The notes under the pieces are model-generated. The model worked only from the letters and a program-made list of their open reading frames with translations, was not told where the DNA came from and ran no database searches. 64,000 bases of DNA from JACKDX01 sp964640175 (GTDB lineage: Bacteria; Myxococcota_A; Polyangia; Polyangiales; GCA-016699535), in contig CAZXFW010000004.1 of NCBI GenBank assembly GCA_964640175.1, forward strand, positions 124,001-188,000, written 5' to 3'. The first letter of the stretch is position 1, and the number at the start of each line of letters is the position of its first letter. The position numbers were made by a program, and so were the translations under genes. Positions 1-9,243 of this stretch are shown one piece after another.

Positions 1-1064
1 GCTGCAACCACATGTGCCAATTCATGAGCCAATACAGGATGCGGCCAAGACATCAGCTGCAAGTAGGCCTCATGCCGCCATGGTTTAGCGAACATGGTTT
101 CCGAAGCTCCCGCCAACGCTCGCTTTTCATCTGCTGAGCGGAAAAAATAAACGCTCACACGCTTGGTTGGCTTTATCCCCAGGTGAGTAGCATGCTGAGT
201 GACACGGAAATCACATTCTTGAAGTAAACGGCGCGCTTCATCCCGAGCGATCTCTCTGGGAACATAGAGATCGCAGTGCTTCCCCTGCACCCTGAATCCT
301 AACGTGTGTTTGATCCAAGGCCGTGATGTAGCATAGCCAATCTGCGCAGCATGCTTGTCTATGAAGACAAGCAATACCAAACAACTGATTCCAGCAGCCA
401 ACCCTCCAAAGCCGATCCATGCACGTGGTTTAGATTGCTGACATGCCTGTGCGCCTAAGCCACATAAGACGAATCCCATAAGCATCAACAGCGAAGTCAT
501 CCGAAAGGTGCTGTACAACACCGGAAACTGGCTGTTTAAGTCGTAAAGGGTCCCTGGGAAGTAGCCGAAAAAGTGCCCATAAGCGAAGATGCCTGGCTCA
601 GACCATAACGTGTGCAGCACGGTGACGATTTCGAATACAGGAAGCGCTATTGCCAACAGGGTGGCGCGCGTGCCCGAACGCACTAAACTTGCCACCACAC
701 ATCCCACCATGCCAGCCAAAGGCACACTGATCACAGGCCCAAACATATAAAAGCTCAAGCTTTGCAGCGGTTCACACCAGCGAACACGAACCGCGTTAAT
801 CATGAGTAATATCAATGGGATACATACTAATCCCCAAGCCGCCAAAACTGTTTCGAAGAGTGGGGTAACTAGGCGTGGCTGCCCATGACGAAGCTGCCGT
901 AGATAAAGCCGTGCTCCTACCGCTGCTCCGAAAGGACTGAGCAAAACGCTGATGACAAGTGCACTTTCAGCACCGATCACATTAAACAAAGGGAGAGCAC
1001 AAAGCACGGCACCTGTGAGGAGTGCAACTAACCCTGCTAAACGAACTGAATGTAGCTGCAACAC
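1..1064 (-). CDS. Polytopic membrane protein with HExxH metallopeptidase domain (C-terminus cut by window edge)
   Basis: I translated this frame by hand because it runs off the left edge without a stop. About 354 codons are visible, starting at a GTG (1064); an in-frame stop lies five codons upstream. The first ~220 residues hold about six hydrophobic segments. A soluble region follows, ending in the zinc motif HELAH at residues 347-351, directly before the edge. The motif marks a gluzincin-like (MA clan) metallopeptidase; the rest of the active site is outside the window. The start lies 24 nt after the lon stop, so the two are probably co-transcribed. I do not recognise a named family and the substrate is unknown. 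Confidence 0.7.
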   Translation of the reverse strand, partial: MLQLHSVRLAGLVALLTGAVLCALPLFNVIGAESALVISVLLSPFGAAVGARLYLRQLRHGQPRLVTPLFETVLAAWGLVCIPLILLMINAVRVRWCEPLQSLSFYMFGPVISVPLAGMVGCVVASLVRSGTRATLLAIALPVFEIVTVLHTLWSEPGIFAYGHFFGYFPGTLYDLNSQFPVLYSTFRMTSLLMLMGFVLCGLGAQACQQSKPRAWIGFGGLAAGISCLVLLVFIDKHAAQIGYATSRPWIKHTLGFRVQGKHCDLYVPREIARDEARRLLQECDFRVTQHATHLGIKPTKRVSVYFFRSADEKRALAGASETMFAKPWRHEAYLQLMSWPHPVLAHELAHVVA

Positions 1065-1087
1065 GACCTTGTCAATTCACCTATTGA

Positions 1088-3430
1088 TTAAGACAACACA
1101 GGTTCCTGCATTACCAGCGGCAGGACTTCTTCCACTTTGGAGATCAGACGAATATCCAGCTCTTGGCGCACGTGGCTTGGGACATCTTCAAGATCGGGCT
1201 CATTTAACTTCGGCAACAAGATTCGCTTCAGGCGAGCACGATGTGCTGCTAAGCACTTTTCCTTAATACGATCAACACGCAACACTGATCCCCGCAAGGT
1301 AATTTCACCAAGCATGCCAACATCTCCACGCAAAGAAGCTTTGACAAGCATAGAGGCAAGAGATGCATAAATCGCCACACCCGCACTCGCACCATCTTTA
1401 GGTACTGCACCCTGAGGCAAATGCACATGCACATCGATTCGAGATAAAAAGTCGTCCGAAAGACCCAAGGAAGCTGCCCGCGCCCTAATATAGGTAAACG
1501 CCGTAGCAACAGACTCTTTCATGACACCACCCATTTGTCCTGTCAGGTGAATCGCACCATGGCCAGGCATGCGTGATGACTCCACAAACATCAGATCGCC
1601 TCCTGCTGGCGTCCACGAGAGTGAAGTGGCGACCCCAGGTTGGATTTCTCGTTCTGGACTCTGAAGCTGATAGGGCGCTGGACCAAGCACCTTGTTAACA
1701 TAGGACTCATTACCCTCAAATTGCAGCTCATTCCCAGACGCCACCTGAAATGCGACATCGCGACACAAAGCCGCCAATTGCCTTTCCAGTCCACGAACAC
1801 CAGCTTCACGAGTATAGCAATCAATAATAAGGCTTAGCGCCTCGCCGGACACATCCAAACGCTCCGGACTTAACCCGTGTTCCGAAAGCTGTTTGGGAAG
1901 TAAAAACTGTTCAGCAATAGCCAGTTTTTCCTCCCGTGTATACCCAGGAATATCAACGACTTCGAATCGATCAAGCAGTGCATGGGGAATGGTATCTTTA
2001 CGGTTTGCCGTGGCAATGAACAACACCTTCTGTAGATTGACCGGAACTTCAATGTAATGGTCCATAAACGCATAATTCTGTTCCGGATCTAACACTTCGA
2101 GCAACGCACTTGCCGGAGAACCCCGAGATTCCGTAGCAAGCTTATCAATTTCATCTAGCACCATGACTGGATTATTAGCGCCGACCTTGCGCAGTGCTGT
2201 CACAATCCGACCAGGAAGAGAACCCACATAGGTGCGACGATGGCCTCGGATTTCAGCTTCGTCCTGTACGCCACCTAAAGAAACACGTACAAAAGGCCGT
2301 CCCGTGGCTCGTGCAATTGATCTACCCAAGGAGGTTTTACCAACACCCGGAGGACCCGCTAAGCATAGCAATGGACCTCTTGCATCGGCACGCAATTTTC
2401 GTACTGCAATGTGCTCAAGAATTCTTTTCTTAACCTTTTCAAGGCCATAATGATCCTCATCAAGCACACAACGAACCTCTGCGATGTCAAGACGTTCAGG
2501 AGCACTTGCCTCCCAAGGCAAATCCAATAACCATTCCAAATGGTTTCTACCAACATGGAATTCCGCAGACTGAGAAGACATAATACGCAATCTCGACAGT
2601 TGTTTTTTTGCCATGGCATATGCTTCATCAGGCAACGCAACATGTCCTAATTTTTCTTCCAGGGCATCCAGCTCATCTTCGGATTCGTCGCTATCACCCA
2701 ATTCCTTACGAATAGCGCGCATTTGTTGACGCAACAATTGTTCTCGCTGCGAACTCGTCATCTCTTGCTGCACAATGGTTGAGATTTCCTGTTTAACTCT
2801 GGAGACTTCTTGATAACGAGTCAGTGCATCAACCACTGTACGCAAGCGTTCTCGCAAGTCGAACGCTTCCAACACATGTTGCTTTGTTTCCGTACTCAGA
2901 GGAAGATGCGAGACGACAAGGTCTGCCAACGATCCAGGATCTTTGATCTTATCCAACATCGTAGCAGCTTCCTGGCTCACATGCCGTTGATCCTCCCACA
3001 GACTGCGTGCTAACTCTCGAACATGCACTGTTAACGCGTCCGTCTCTTCATCGCGCACTACAGATTCAGACACGCGTGATACAGACGCTTGCAAATACGG
3101 TGTGCCATCAATTTTTTCACGCAATTGAATACGCTTTACACCCTGAATTACTACACTGTAGTTACCTTTATGTAAGCGAATGACCTTGAGCAATCGGACG
3201 AGCGTACCCACATGGTAAATTTCATTGTAACCAGGAAACTCAGCGCGATTGGTCCGTTGAGCAACCACACCCATCACACGGTGAGGTCGACGCAATAACA
3301 TGTCGATGAGTTTAATTGATGGCTCACGCGCCACGTGGATAGGAAGTACCGCCGCGGGAAACACCACAGTATCGCGAAGCGGCAAGATCGGCAGTGCCTC
3401 CAGCAAGGCTGGATCCGACAAGGTACTCAT
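1088..3430 (-). CDS. lon: ATP-dependent Lon protease (LonA type)
   Basis: The 780-aa protein has the full LonA layout: N-terminal substrate domain (about 10-200), coiled coil (about 205-260), AAA+ module with Walker A GPPGVGKT (359-366) and Walker B VMVLDEID (422-429), and a C-terminal Ser-Lys protease with DGASAG (Ser682) and Lys723. It degrades misfolded and regulatory proteins in the cytoplasm. The frame is open to 3628, but the added residues look unlike Lon; I start at ATG 3430, just before the canonical LPILPLRDTVVFP block. ATG 3469 is the alternative. The usually invariant PIGG before the catalytic-Lys loop reads RVDR here, which suggests a divergent paralogue. A membrane metallopeptidase follows in the same direction. 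Confidence 0.95.
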   Translation of the reverse strand: MSTLSDPALLEALPILPLRDTVVFPAAVLPIHVAREPSIKLIDMLLRRPHRVMGVVAQRTNRAEFPGYNEIYHVGTLVRLLKVIRLHKGNYSVVIQGVKRIQLREKIDGTPYLQASVSRVSESVVRDEETDALTVHVRELARSLWEDQRHVSQEAATMLDKIKDPGSLADLVVSHLPLSTETKQHVLEAFDLRERLRTVVDALTRYQEVSRVKQEISTIVQQEMTSSQREQLLRQQMRAIRKELGDSDESEDELDALEEKLGHVALPDEAYAMAKKQLSRLRIMSSQSAEFHVGRNHLEWLLDLPWEASAPERLDIAEVRCVLDEDHYGLEKVKKRILEHIAVRKLRADARGPLLCLAGPPGVGKTSLGRSIARATGRPFVRVSLGGVQDEAEIRGHRRTYVGSLPGRIVTALRKVGANNPVMVLDEIDKLATESRGSPASALLEVLDPEQNYAFMDHYIEVPVNLQKVLFIATANRKDTIPHALLDRFEVVDIPGYTREEKLAIAEQFLLPKQLSEHGLSPERLDVSGEALSLIIDCYTREAGVRGLERQLAALCRDVAFQVASGNELQFEGNESYVNKVLGPAPYQLQSPEREIQPGVATSLSWTPAGGDLMFVESSRMPGHGAIHLTGQMGGVMKESVATAFTYIRARAASLGLSDDFLSRIDVHVHLPQGAVPKDGASAGVAIYASLASMLVKASLRGDVGMLGEITLRGSVLRVDRIKEKCLAAHRARLKRILLPKLNEPDLEDVPSHVRQELDIRLISKVEEVLPLVMQEPVLS

Positions 3431-3575
3431 AAAGAACGGTGGGACTATAGCATAAATTGGCTTTATCATGGCTTTTTCAGCAAACCACCTCGTTTTCCTC
3501 CCTTCGAAGCGTCCCTTAGCCCTGGCACCTTCGCTGAAAAGGGTGTAGTGTGCCGTTTTTATTACCCTTGAATCC

Positions 3576-3815
3576 ATGCCTTTAGTCGCTCGCCATCGTG
3601 CTCTAAGCATAACGCCTCGCAATGTCACACTGCTGCCGTTGTGTTTTTCTTACCTAGGATTGCTCAGCGGTTGTCATGGCCTGCTTTGGGGTAATGCTGT
3701 TGTCTTGGCCTTAACAATCGGCATATTCCTTGGAACTGTGTCATGGACAAAAACAGGCGAGCAACCGGTTGAGTCTTCAACCAAAGGGGCCCATGCAGTC
3801 CCTAAAAAATCTTGA
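3576..3815 (+). CDS. Possible small lipoprotein or membrane protein
   Basis: A 79-codon frame with a basic N-terminus, a hydrophobic stretch ending in a lipobox-like LLSGC at about residues 29-33, a second hydrophobic segment (about 36-56) and a polar tail. It ends 23 nt inside the next gene, which would allow translational coupling. Against it, there is no clear ribosome binding site, and it is antisense to the poorly conserved upstream extension of lon. No family is recognised. It could be a one- or two-helix membrane protein, or a chance frame in a divergent promoter region. Confidence 0.35.
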   Translation: MPLVARHRALSITPRNVTLLPLCFSYLGLLSGCHGLLWGNAVVLALTIGIFLGTVSWTKTGEQPVESSTKGAHAVPKKS

Positions 3816-4848
3816 CGAATTTCGCCTTGGTGACCTTGAAGCCATTCGCATTGTATTGCGAGGTGGATCAGTCATCGATTGGCATCGCCTGAATTTTCAA
3901 ACAGAGGAAGAAATCCAGGAATTTATACGTGTTCAAGAATTCGATCCTAACAATCCGGACGATCAAACTCGTATAGAAACTATCCGCGACGAAGCCATTA
4001 GTTACTTACGTCGACACTTTGATTTTCCAATACCCAAGCCTGTTGCACAAGCTGACCTAGCCACACTTTTGCACTTGGCAAGCTCCAAAGGACATCGACA
4101 ACTGTGTGCATGCACGATTTTAAAAACCATGCACATTATTCATCACTTACAGGCTCGGGAATTACTTTTCATGCTTCCGATTTCAGACCAAGATGTCTTC
4201 AAAATGGTCGAAGAAAAAGTCTACAGGATCATTGGAAAAATGTTGGCGTTGGGTTTTCCAATTACAGAATTCATTGGTGGACGAAAGAATAAAGATTCCC
4301 TGTACACCAAACTACTCTCAAAGCAAGAAACCGTAGCAGCGCAAGTGTATGACAAACTTCGTTTCCGAATCGTCACTCGTAGTGAAAGTGACTTATTCCC
4401 TGTATTGAATTACCTCACACAGCATTTATTTCCCTTCAACTATATTATTCCAGGGCAATCTGCAAACACGTTGCTTGATTTTTGGGGCTATTGTGAAAGC
4501 CAGCCACATTTACGTGAATTGAAGGGAAATTTGCAGCTTGCGACCGACCTCGAAGAGCGGATCAGAGCAGTGGATAACCGTTTTACAGCTAGCAGTTATC
4601 GCGTCATGACATTTGTGGTGGATATGCCTATCCGCCTCGATCCTCAATTAATGAAGCACACGCCTCCTTCGGCTGCAAAATTGGGCCAAGTCATATTTTC
4701 GCAGACAGAATTTCAAGTGATTGACCGCAACACTGATCAGGCCAATGAAATCGGGGATGCGAGCCACACCGCGTATAAGAACCGACAAAAAAACGCGGTC
4801 ATGCGACGGCTCAAACTTGGACTGAAAGACACCACTTCAGAGCATTAA
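3793..4848 (+). CDS. TIGR04552-like protein with RelA/SpoT-synthetase-like features
   Basis: A 351-aa soluble protein from ATG 3793, which has AAGG five bases upstream; the frame is open to 3730. From memory it resembles the uncharacterised myxobacterial family TIGR04552. The middle and end resemble the RelA/SpoT synthetase fold. K167-DSLYTKL is like the K-S-I-Y-x-K block, VYDKLRFRIVT (185-195) is like the YD-x-x-x-x-R-V-V strand, and TEFQVIDRNTDQANEIGD (305-322) followed by H325 and Y328-K329 is like the EIQIRT...AE...AAHWKYK block. The equivalent of the Y-x-S-x-H loop is degenerate (SSYRVMTF, 267-274), so (p)ppGpp synthesis is not assured. Its TAA overlaps the stop codon of the convergent kinase gene. 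Confidence 0.8.
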   Translation: MQSLKNLDEFRLGDLEAIRIVLRGGSVIDWHRLNFQTEEEIQEFIRVQEFDPNNPDDQTRIETIRDEAISYLRRHFDFPIPKPVAQADLATLLHLASSKGHRQLCACTILKTMHIIHHLQARELLFMLPISDQDVFKMVEEKVYRIIGKMLALGFPITEFIGGRKNKDSLYTKLLSKQETVAAQVYDKLRFRIVTRSESDLFPVLNYLTQHLFPFNYIIPGQSANTLLDFWGYCESQPHLRELKGNLQLATDLEERIRAVDNRFTASSYRVMTFVVDMPIRLDPQLMKHTPPSAAKLGQVIFSQTEFQVIDRNTDQANEIGDASHTAYKNRQKNAVMRRLKLGLKDTTSEH

Positions 4849-7037
4849 AACGCCTCTCGTATTCGGGTGCGTTCGCCACGCCGAATCAAAACCCCTAAAG
4901 ACCGTGTTTTGCCTTGATTGGCCTTTAGCTCGATTCGATGCATACCTGGCGAAAGACGCATTCGCCGCTGCGGCGTGCTTTTTCCAGAGTCTACGCCATC
5001 AATGAAAATACGCGCCGACGGAACCGAACGAATGGCGAGATATCCTACGTCTGTATCTTCCGGATCAAAATTATCGCTATTCTTTTGCGAAGTTTGCTCA
5101 TCTTGAGAAATAGAATTACTTGCTTCACTACGAATACTAGGATCAGGGGTAGTGATAGGTTGACCAGAAACCTTGGCGCTGGAATTTGCGACTTTTGACA
5201 CAGGTGTTAAAGCTATTTCGAGTTCACTGACCCAGTCTTTTTTGACTTGAATGCGACGCCGAACTGGCTTGAAGCCTTGTGCCTTAAGCTCAAGCGTGTG
5301 GTGGCCTATCTTTAGCATCTGCAACGCTATTGGACTTCGACCCTTGAACTCACCATCGATTAGTACACTGGCACTTACATTTGGCAGTGTTTGTATATTA
5401 AGTGCTCCATAACGAGGAGCAAATTTCCAGGCATACGCGCCCCAACCAAGTCCTCCAGACAACACGACACAACACGCTATCCACAAAATCATCGGGGAAA
5501 CACTTCGGCGACGACGTGTGGAACTTGTAGGTACAATTAACTTGGAACGATCCATCGATGCATCGGCTTCAGGAATCCTCCAGGAAGTATTAGGCTCTTG
5601 CTTCGGTTTAATGACTTGACGCCACGATCCTTCGTTCTCGCTAAAGGTGTTTGTGTCACCTTCTGGAGTTGAAAATACACCCTTCGTTAAGGATTCTTCA
5701 GTCCTCTCACTCGATTTTGAGGGAAGAGGAGGCGGAAGTGTGGCACCTGTTGACTCAGCGGGTGCCTGCGATTGGCTATTTGGGTCTGAGCTAAAAAACA
5801 CGAACGTAGCCTGTTCCGCAATCGGACTGCTTGCATCTTCCTTCCGCTCAAAAATCTCGCCTTCTGGTGCTGTATCATCGTCAAGCCCATCTATCTTAAT
5901 CTCACTACTATCGAGCTTGACCGTCCCATAATGGATTGCCTCTTTATGGGTAGCACTCCCAACAGCACCAGCACTCGTTGTACGCGTCGATGAAGAAGGT
6001 GGTTGCAAGCGACTGTCTTGCTTCCATTCTTCACTCATTAATTTATCGAGACGATGACGCTCAATCACTACTTCTTGAGTGAATACTGTTTTCATCCAAG
6101 AGGCTAATGTCGAAGTACCGTAGGGCGGATTTTGTCTTTGCAAAAACATTTGCAAATGCCCCAACATTTCAGAAGCGGACTGAAAACGGTCTTGAGGCTC
6201 ACGCTCAAGCGCACGCATAATGATATTTTCCAACTCCTGCGGAAACGTAGGAATCTGCTGCGAGGGCTTTACAACTTTAGCCCTACGCACCTTTTCTAAC
6301 GTAGAAAAATCACTCTCACCACGAAACAAACGGCCACACAACGCCATTTCCCACATGCACGTTCCTACAGTGAAAATATCCGAACGTGGATCGAGTTCCA
6401 TCCCACGAACTTGCTCAGGGCTCATGTAGCCAAATTTACCCTTGAGAATACCAGCACGCGTTCTTGTGTTGCGAGATGCAGCCTTGGCGATGCCAAAGTC
6501 TATCAACTTCACTTGCCCCTCATAACTCACGATAATATTTTGTGGCGAAATATCTCGGTGAATAATGTTGAGTGGATTGCCATCAGCGTCGGTCTTAGAA
6601 TGCGCATAATCCAATGCTGCACATATCTTTGAAGCGAGCCATGCCACCATGGGCGGCGGCATAAATTTTTGCAGGCGTCGGAACCGGTTGATGACCTGTA
6701 GAAGATCTTTGCCCCAGACGTGCTCCATGGCAATGTAATAGGACTCACCCACCTTACCCAGTTCATAGATTGGGCAGATGTTCTCCTGTGTAAGTTGACC
6801 TGCAATTTTAGCTTCATCGACGAACATCTCGATGAATTCTTTATCTTTAACCAGTGCGGGCAGAATGCGTTTAATCGCTAAGACCTTTTCAAACCCATCC
6901 ACACCTTTTAACTTGGCCTTAAAGACCTCGGCCATGCCACCAATGCTGATGCGATCCAGCAAGACATACTTGCCGAACTGCACTGGTTGCTCGATACCCG
7001 TGCTACCCGGCTGTGCCCCCCATGCCGGTGGAACCAT
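4845..7037 (-). CDS. Membrane-anchored Ser/Thr protein kinase with two PEGA domains
   Basis: A 730-aa Hanks-type kinase. The catalytic domain covers about 22-300, with a glycine loop at about 31-36, Lys56 in the AIK motif, HRDISPQN (160-167) and DFG (180-182). A long Ser/Pro-rich linker leads to one membrane helix (about 515-537), then two PEGA domains (about 544-610 and 665-730) outside the cytoplasm. The domain order is typical of myxobacterial Pkn proteins, where the outer PEGA units are thought to bind surface components. Targets are unknown. A possible sigma-70 promoter lies at 7122-7150. The gene ends tail to tail with the TIGR04552-like gene, the two stops sharing TTAA. Confidence 0.95.
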   Translation of the reverse strand: MVPPAWGAQPGSTGIEQPVQFGKYVLLDRISIGGMAEVFKAKLKGVDGFEKVLAIKRILPALVKDKEFIEMFVDEAKIAGQLTQENICPIYELGKVGESYYIAMEHVWGKDLLQVINRFRRLQKFMPPPMVAWLASKICAALDYAHSKTDADGNPLNIIHRDISPQNIIVSYEGQVKLIDFGIAKAASRNTRTRAGILKGKFGYMSPEQVRGMELDPRSDIFTVGTCMWEMALCGRLFRGESDFSTLEKVRRAKVVKPSQQIPTFPQELENIIMRALEREPQDRFQSASEMLGHLQMFLQRQNPPYGTSTLASWMKTVFTQEVVIERHRLDKLMSEEWKQDSRLQPPSSSTRTTSAGAVGSATHKEAIHYGTVKLDSSEIKIDGLDDDTAPEGEIFERKEDASSPIAEQATFVFFSSDPNSQSQAPAESTGATLPPPLPSKSSERTEESLTKGVFSTPEGDTNTFSENEGSWRQVIKPKQEPNTSWRIPEADASMDRSKLIVPTSSTRRRRSVSPMILWIACCVVLSGGLGWGAYAWKFAPRYGALNIQTLPNVSASVLIDGEFKGRSPIALQMLKIGHHTLELKAQGFKPVRRRIQVKKDWVSELEIALTPVSKVANSSAKVSGQPITTPDPSIRSEASNSISQDEQTSQKNSDNFDPEDTDVGYLAIRSVPSARIFIDGVDSGKSTPQRRMRLSPGMHRIELKANQGKTRSLGVLIRRGERTRIREAF

Positions 7038-7121
7038 AAATCTGCCTATTCCCCCATCCTAGACCTCGTAACTACAGGCATGTGGTTTTTCACCCACCTG
7101 TAACCTTGAAGTGTTAACGTA

Positions 7122-7150
7122 ATAATGCCCGCTATGCACCCCAAATGCAA
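7122..7150 (-). promoter_or_regulatory. Possible sigma-70 promoter of the PEGA kinase gene
   Basis: Read on the minus strand, TTGCAT (7150-7145) is separated by exactly 17 bases from CATTAT (7127-7122), with the kinase start codon about 85 bases downstream. The -35 box matches consensus only in TTG, and the -10 box in four of six positions, so this is a moderate candidate. Confidence 0.3.
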
Positions 7151-7191
7151 TTTCTCAATGCGCAAAACATTCTTTCCTGCTTAGGAAGATA

Positions 7192-9243
7192 TCACCGCAC
7201 GGTAAATGTAAGCTCTGAAGAAGCCACATTTCCGGCTGCGTCTATCGCACGGACAGCCACGACGTGAGGTCCAGGCTTCAGCATTGGCAACTCCAAATCA
7301 AGATGCTCATACCGCGTATCCAATAAATCATCTGCGGAATAACATACCTGCCAAGAAGCTCCATCGATCGCATAGTGCAAGCTAGCTATGGGACCCACGG
7401 TATCTTGGACAACCCCAAGCAGTCGACGTTGCGCCAATCGTAGTTTTGAAATGGTTGGAGCATGGTTATCGACAAGAATTGGTCCAGACTCCAATACGGA
7501 GGTTAACGCACGCGTTTTAGGATTGTCCTCTTCGTCACTAGCCTCTACTCGAAGACGATAATAACCATCAGCGATTGCTGCCGTCTCCCACTTGTATTCA
7601 GGGCGCACAAGCTTTTCACCTGGCTCCAATATATTTCGCCACAGTGTTTGATGTTCTGTCCTAAATCCCAACTCATACCGTAGTGAATCATTGTCAGGGT
7701 TCGCTATATTCCACTGTAAGTGGATTACACTCGAACGAGCTGTAGAATTCGCTGGACGTTCAACTTCAGCCGCATGAACCACAGGTTCAGCTTTGGTTGA
7801 TTTAACTTTGACCTCAAGCACGCGAGCACGTTGATTTTGTGGCAAATAATACGCCTGAACAGCTCGCACCAAAGACTTTGAATCGCTTCCCATATTGGCA
7901 CGCAACTGAAGGAACCGTGCTGCTGGACTACGAATCGGACCTGGCTTATGCAACACAGTAGACCAAGACGACCATGTCTCATCAGGACGTTCCGTATTAC
8001 CTGAACGCGTTTGAAAACTCAGCTTGCCGTCACCGCGCCATGCAAGCTCACCCCATTGAGAATGAAACTCTGCATCCAGTACTTTACTGGTCCAAGAAGC
8101 ATCCTTTGCTACACTCGATCCAACCTCATAAACCGCAGCCGTATCACTCGCAAGAATGACCGGTTCTTTACCAAGCAAATCAAAGGCAAGCACTTGCCTT
8201 TCCTCGATATCGATCCACGTAGCAGTGCGCCCTTCGGGAGTAACTTTGATAATCTTACCTTCGACACCCGTGCCTGCATAAAGATTACCGTCTTGATCAA
8301 GCTGTACACTTGTAAAATGTACGTTGTTTTCTACGACACGCTGCTCAGCCCACCCATTTGCATGGATAACCCAAAGTTGGCCCTTACCTACTTTGGAAGC
8401 AGAGGGAGTAGCTTTTGTCTGTGCCTCTTGTTTTTTTACTTCTTCGACCTTTTTAGCATTTTTAGACAGATCACTTCTTGCCGCAAACTCATTTACTGAA
8501 ACACCAACAACCCCTTCACGCACACTAAGCCCGGTGATCTCACTCCCTGGAAAATCATAAACCACTTCAGCCCGACCCTTATTTTGTATGCGATACAAAA
8601 TGGCTTCATCGCTTGTGCCTGCGTATAGCGTGTTTCCATCCAGCGCCAAGCGCATGATGTGTGTCATTTTGCTATCCACATAAAGCTGTGCTTTTCCCGA
8701 AGCATTAATAGAAAATATTTTCCCCTGTGGACCAGTGGCTGCATAGATCACTTGTCTTTGGGGATCATAAGCAAGATCCCAAACATGGTTAACGTCTTTA
8801 AGCCTTGTGAACTCTTTAGCCTTTCCGTCTGGCTCAAGGACGTAGATGTGCCCTTCAGGTAGAGTTCCAGCAAAAAGTTTGCCACCCATTCCAAACACCA
8901 ACGAAGTCACTAATAGTTGGCCAGTCTCAGCAAATACCGAAGGCTTACCACCTTTCAATCGATACACTTTCCCATCGTTTCCCGTACCCACATACAAACT
9001 GCCGTCGGGACCACGTTCAAAACAGTAAGCAACCGGCACACCTTCTAATCCCACACGAGTCAGTGACGCACCTGGTGTAATCGTGCCATTGGAATCCACC
9101 ATGGCGTGCTTTAGCTCGCCTGCATTGAACGCCTCAGGGGTATCCAACGAAAAATTGCGCGTCGAAATCGCGTACAATGGGCCTGCAGTAAGTAGCCCCA
9201 CACTAAGCACTACAATAAACCATGGGTATTTTGGCATAGTCAC
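7192..9243 (-). CDS. Secreted beta-propeller protein with C-terminal Ig/fibronectin-like region
   Basis: A 683-aa exported protein. A signal peptide ends near LYA at about residue 25. Residues about 60-370 contain at least five propeller-like repeats of the form G-x-LYAGTG-x-x-G-K-I-Y, separated near the middle by a Lys/Glu-rich loop. The C-terminal ~290 residues look like Ig or fibronectin-III sandwiches, ending in a block like those of extracellular adhesins (DNHAPTISKL; VRAIDAAGNVASS). It begins with a GTG overlapping the TGA of the S55 peptidase gene by four bases (ATG 9237 is an alternative), so the two are translationally coupled. It may bind or present substrates for that peptidase; this is inferred from coupling only. 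Confidence 0.85.
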   Translation of the reverse strand: MTMPKYPWFIVVLSVGLLTAGPLYAISTRNFSLDTPEAFNAGELKHAMVDSNGTITPGASLTRVGLEGVPVAYCFERGPDGSLYVGTGNDGKVYRLKGGKPSVFAETGQLLVTSLVFGMGGKLFAGTLPEGHIYVLEPDGKAKEFTRLKDVNHVWDLAYDPQRQVIYAATGPQGKIFSINASGKAQLYVDSKMTHIMRLALDGNTLYAGTSDEAILYRIQNKGRAEVVYDFPGSEITGLSVREGVVGVSVNEFAARSDLSKNAKKVEEVKKQEAQTKATPSASKVGKGQLWVIHANGWAEQRVVENNVHFTSVQLDQDGNLYAGTGVEGKIIKVTPEGRTATWIDIEERQVLAFDLLGKEPVILASDTAAVYEVGSSVAKDASWTSKVLDAEFHSQWGELAWRGDGKLSFQTRSGNTERPDETWSSWSTVLHKPGPIRSPAARFLQLRANMGSDSKSLVRAVQAYYLPQNQRARVLEVKVKSTKAEPVVHAAEVERPANSTARSSVIHLQWNIANPDNDSLRYELGFRTEHQTLWRNILEPGEKLVRPEYKWETAAIADGYYRLRVEASDEEDNPKTRALTSVLESGPILVDNHAPTISKLRLAQRRLLGVVQDTVGPIASLHYAIDGASWQVCYSADDLLDTRYEHLDLELPMLKPGPHVVAVRAIDAAGNVASSELTFTVR

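Noticed and set aside
3431..3628. N-terminal extension of the lon frame
   Set aside because: The added 66 residues look unlike any Lon N-terminus, and the conserved start of the family lies just after ATG 3430.
5647..5931. 94-codon frame antisense to the kinase linker
   Set aside because: It is a shadow of the low-complexity Ser/Pro linker on the other strand and has no start signals.
7174..7187. Small hairpin TTCCT/AGGAA downstream of the propeller gene as a terminator
   Set aside because: Only five pairs and no clear T-run close to the stem on the relevant strand.
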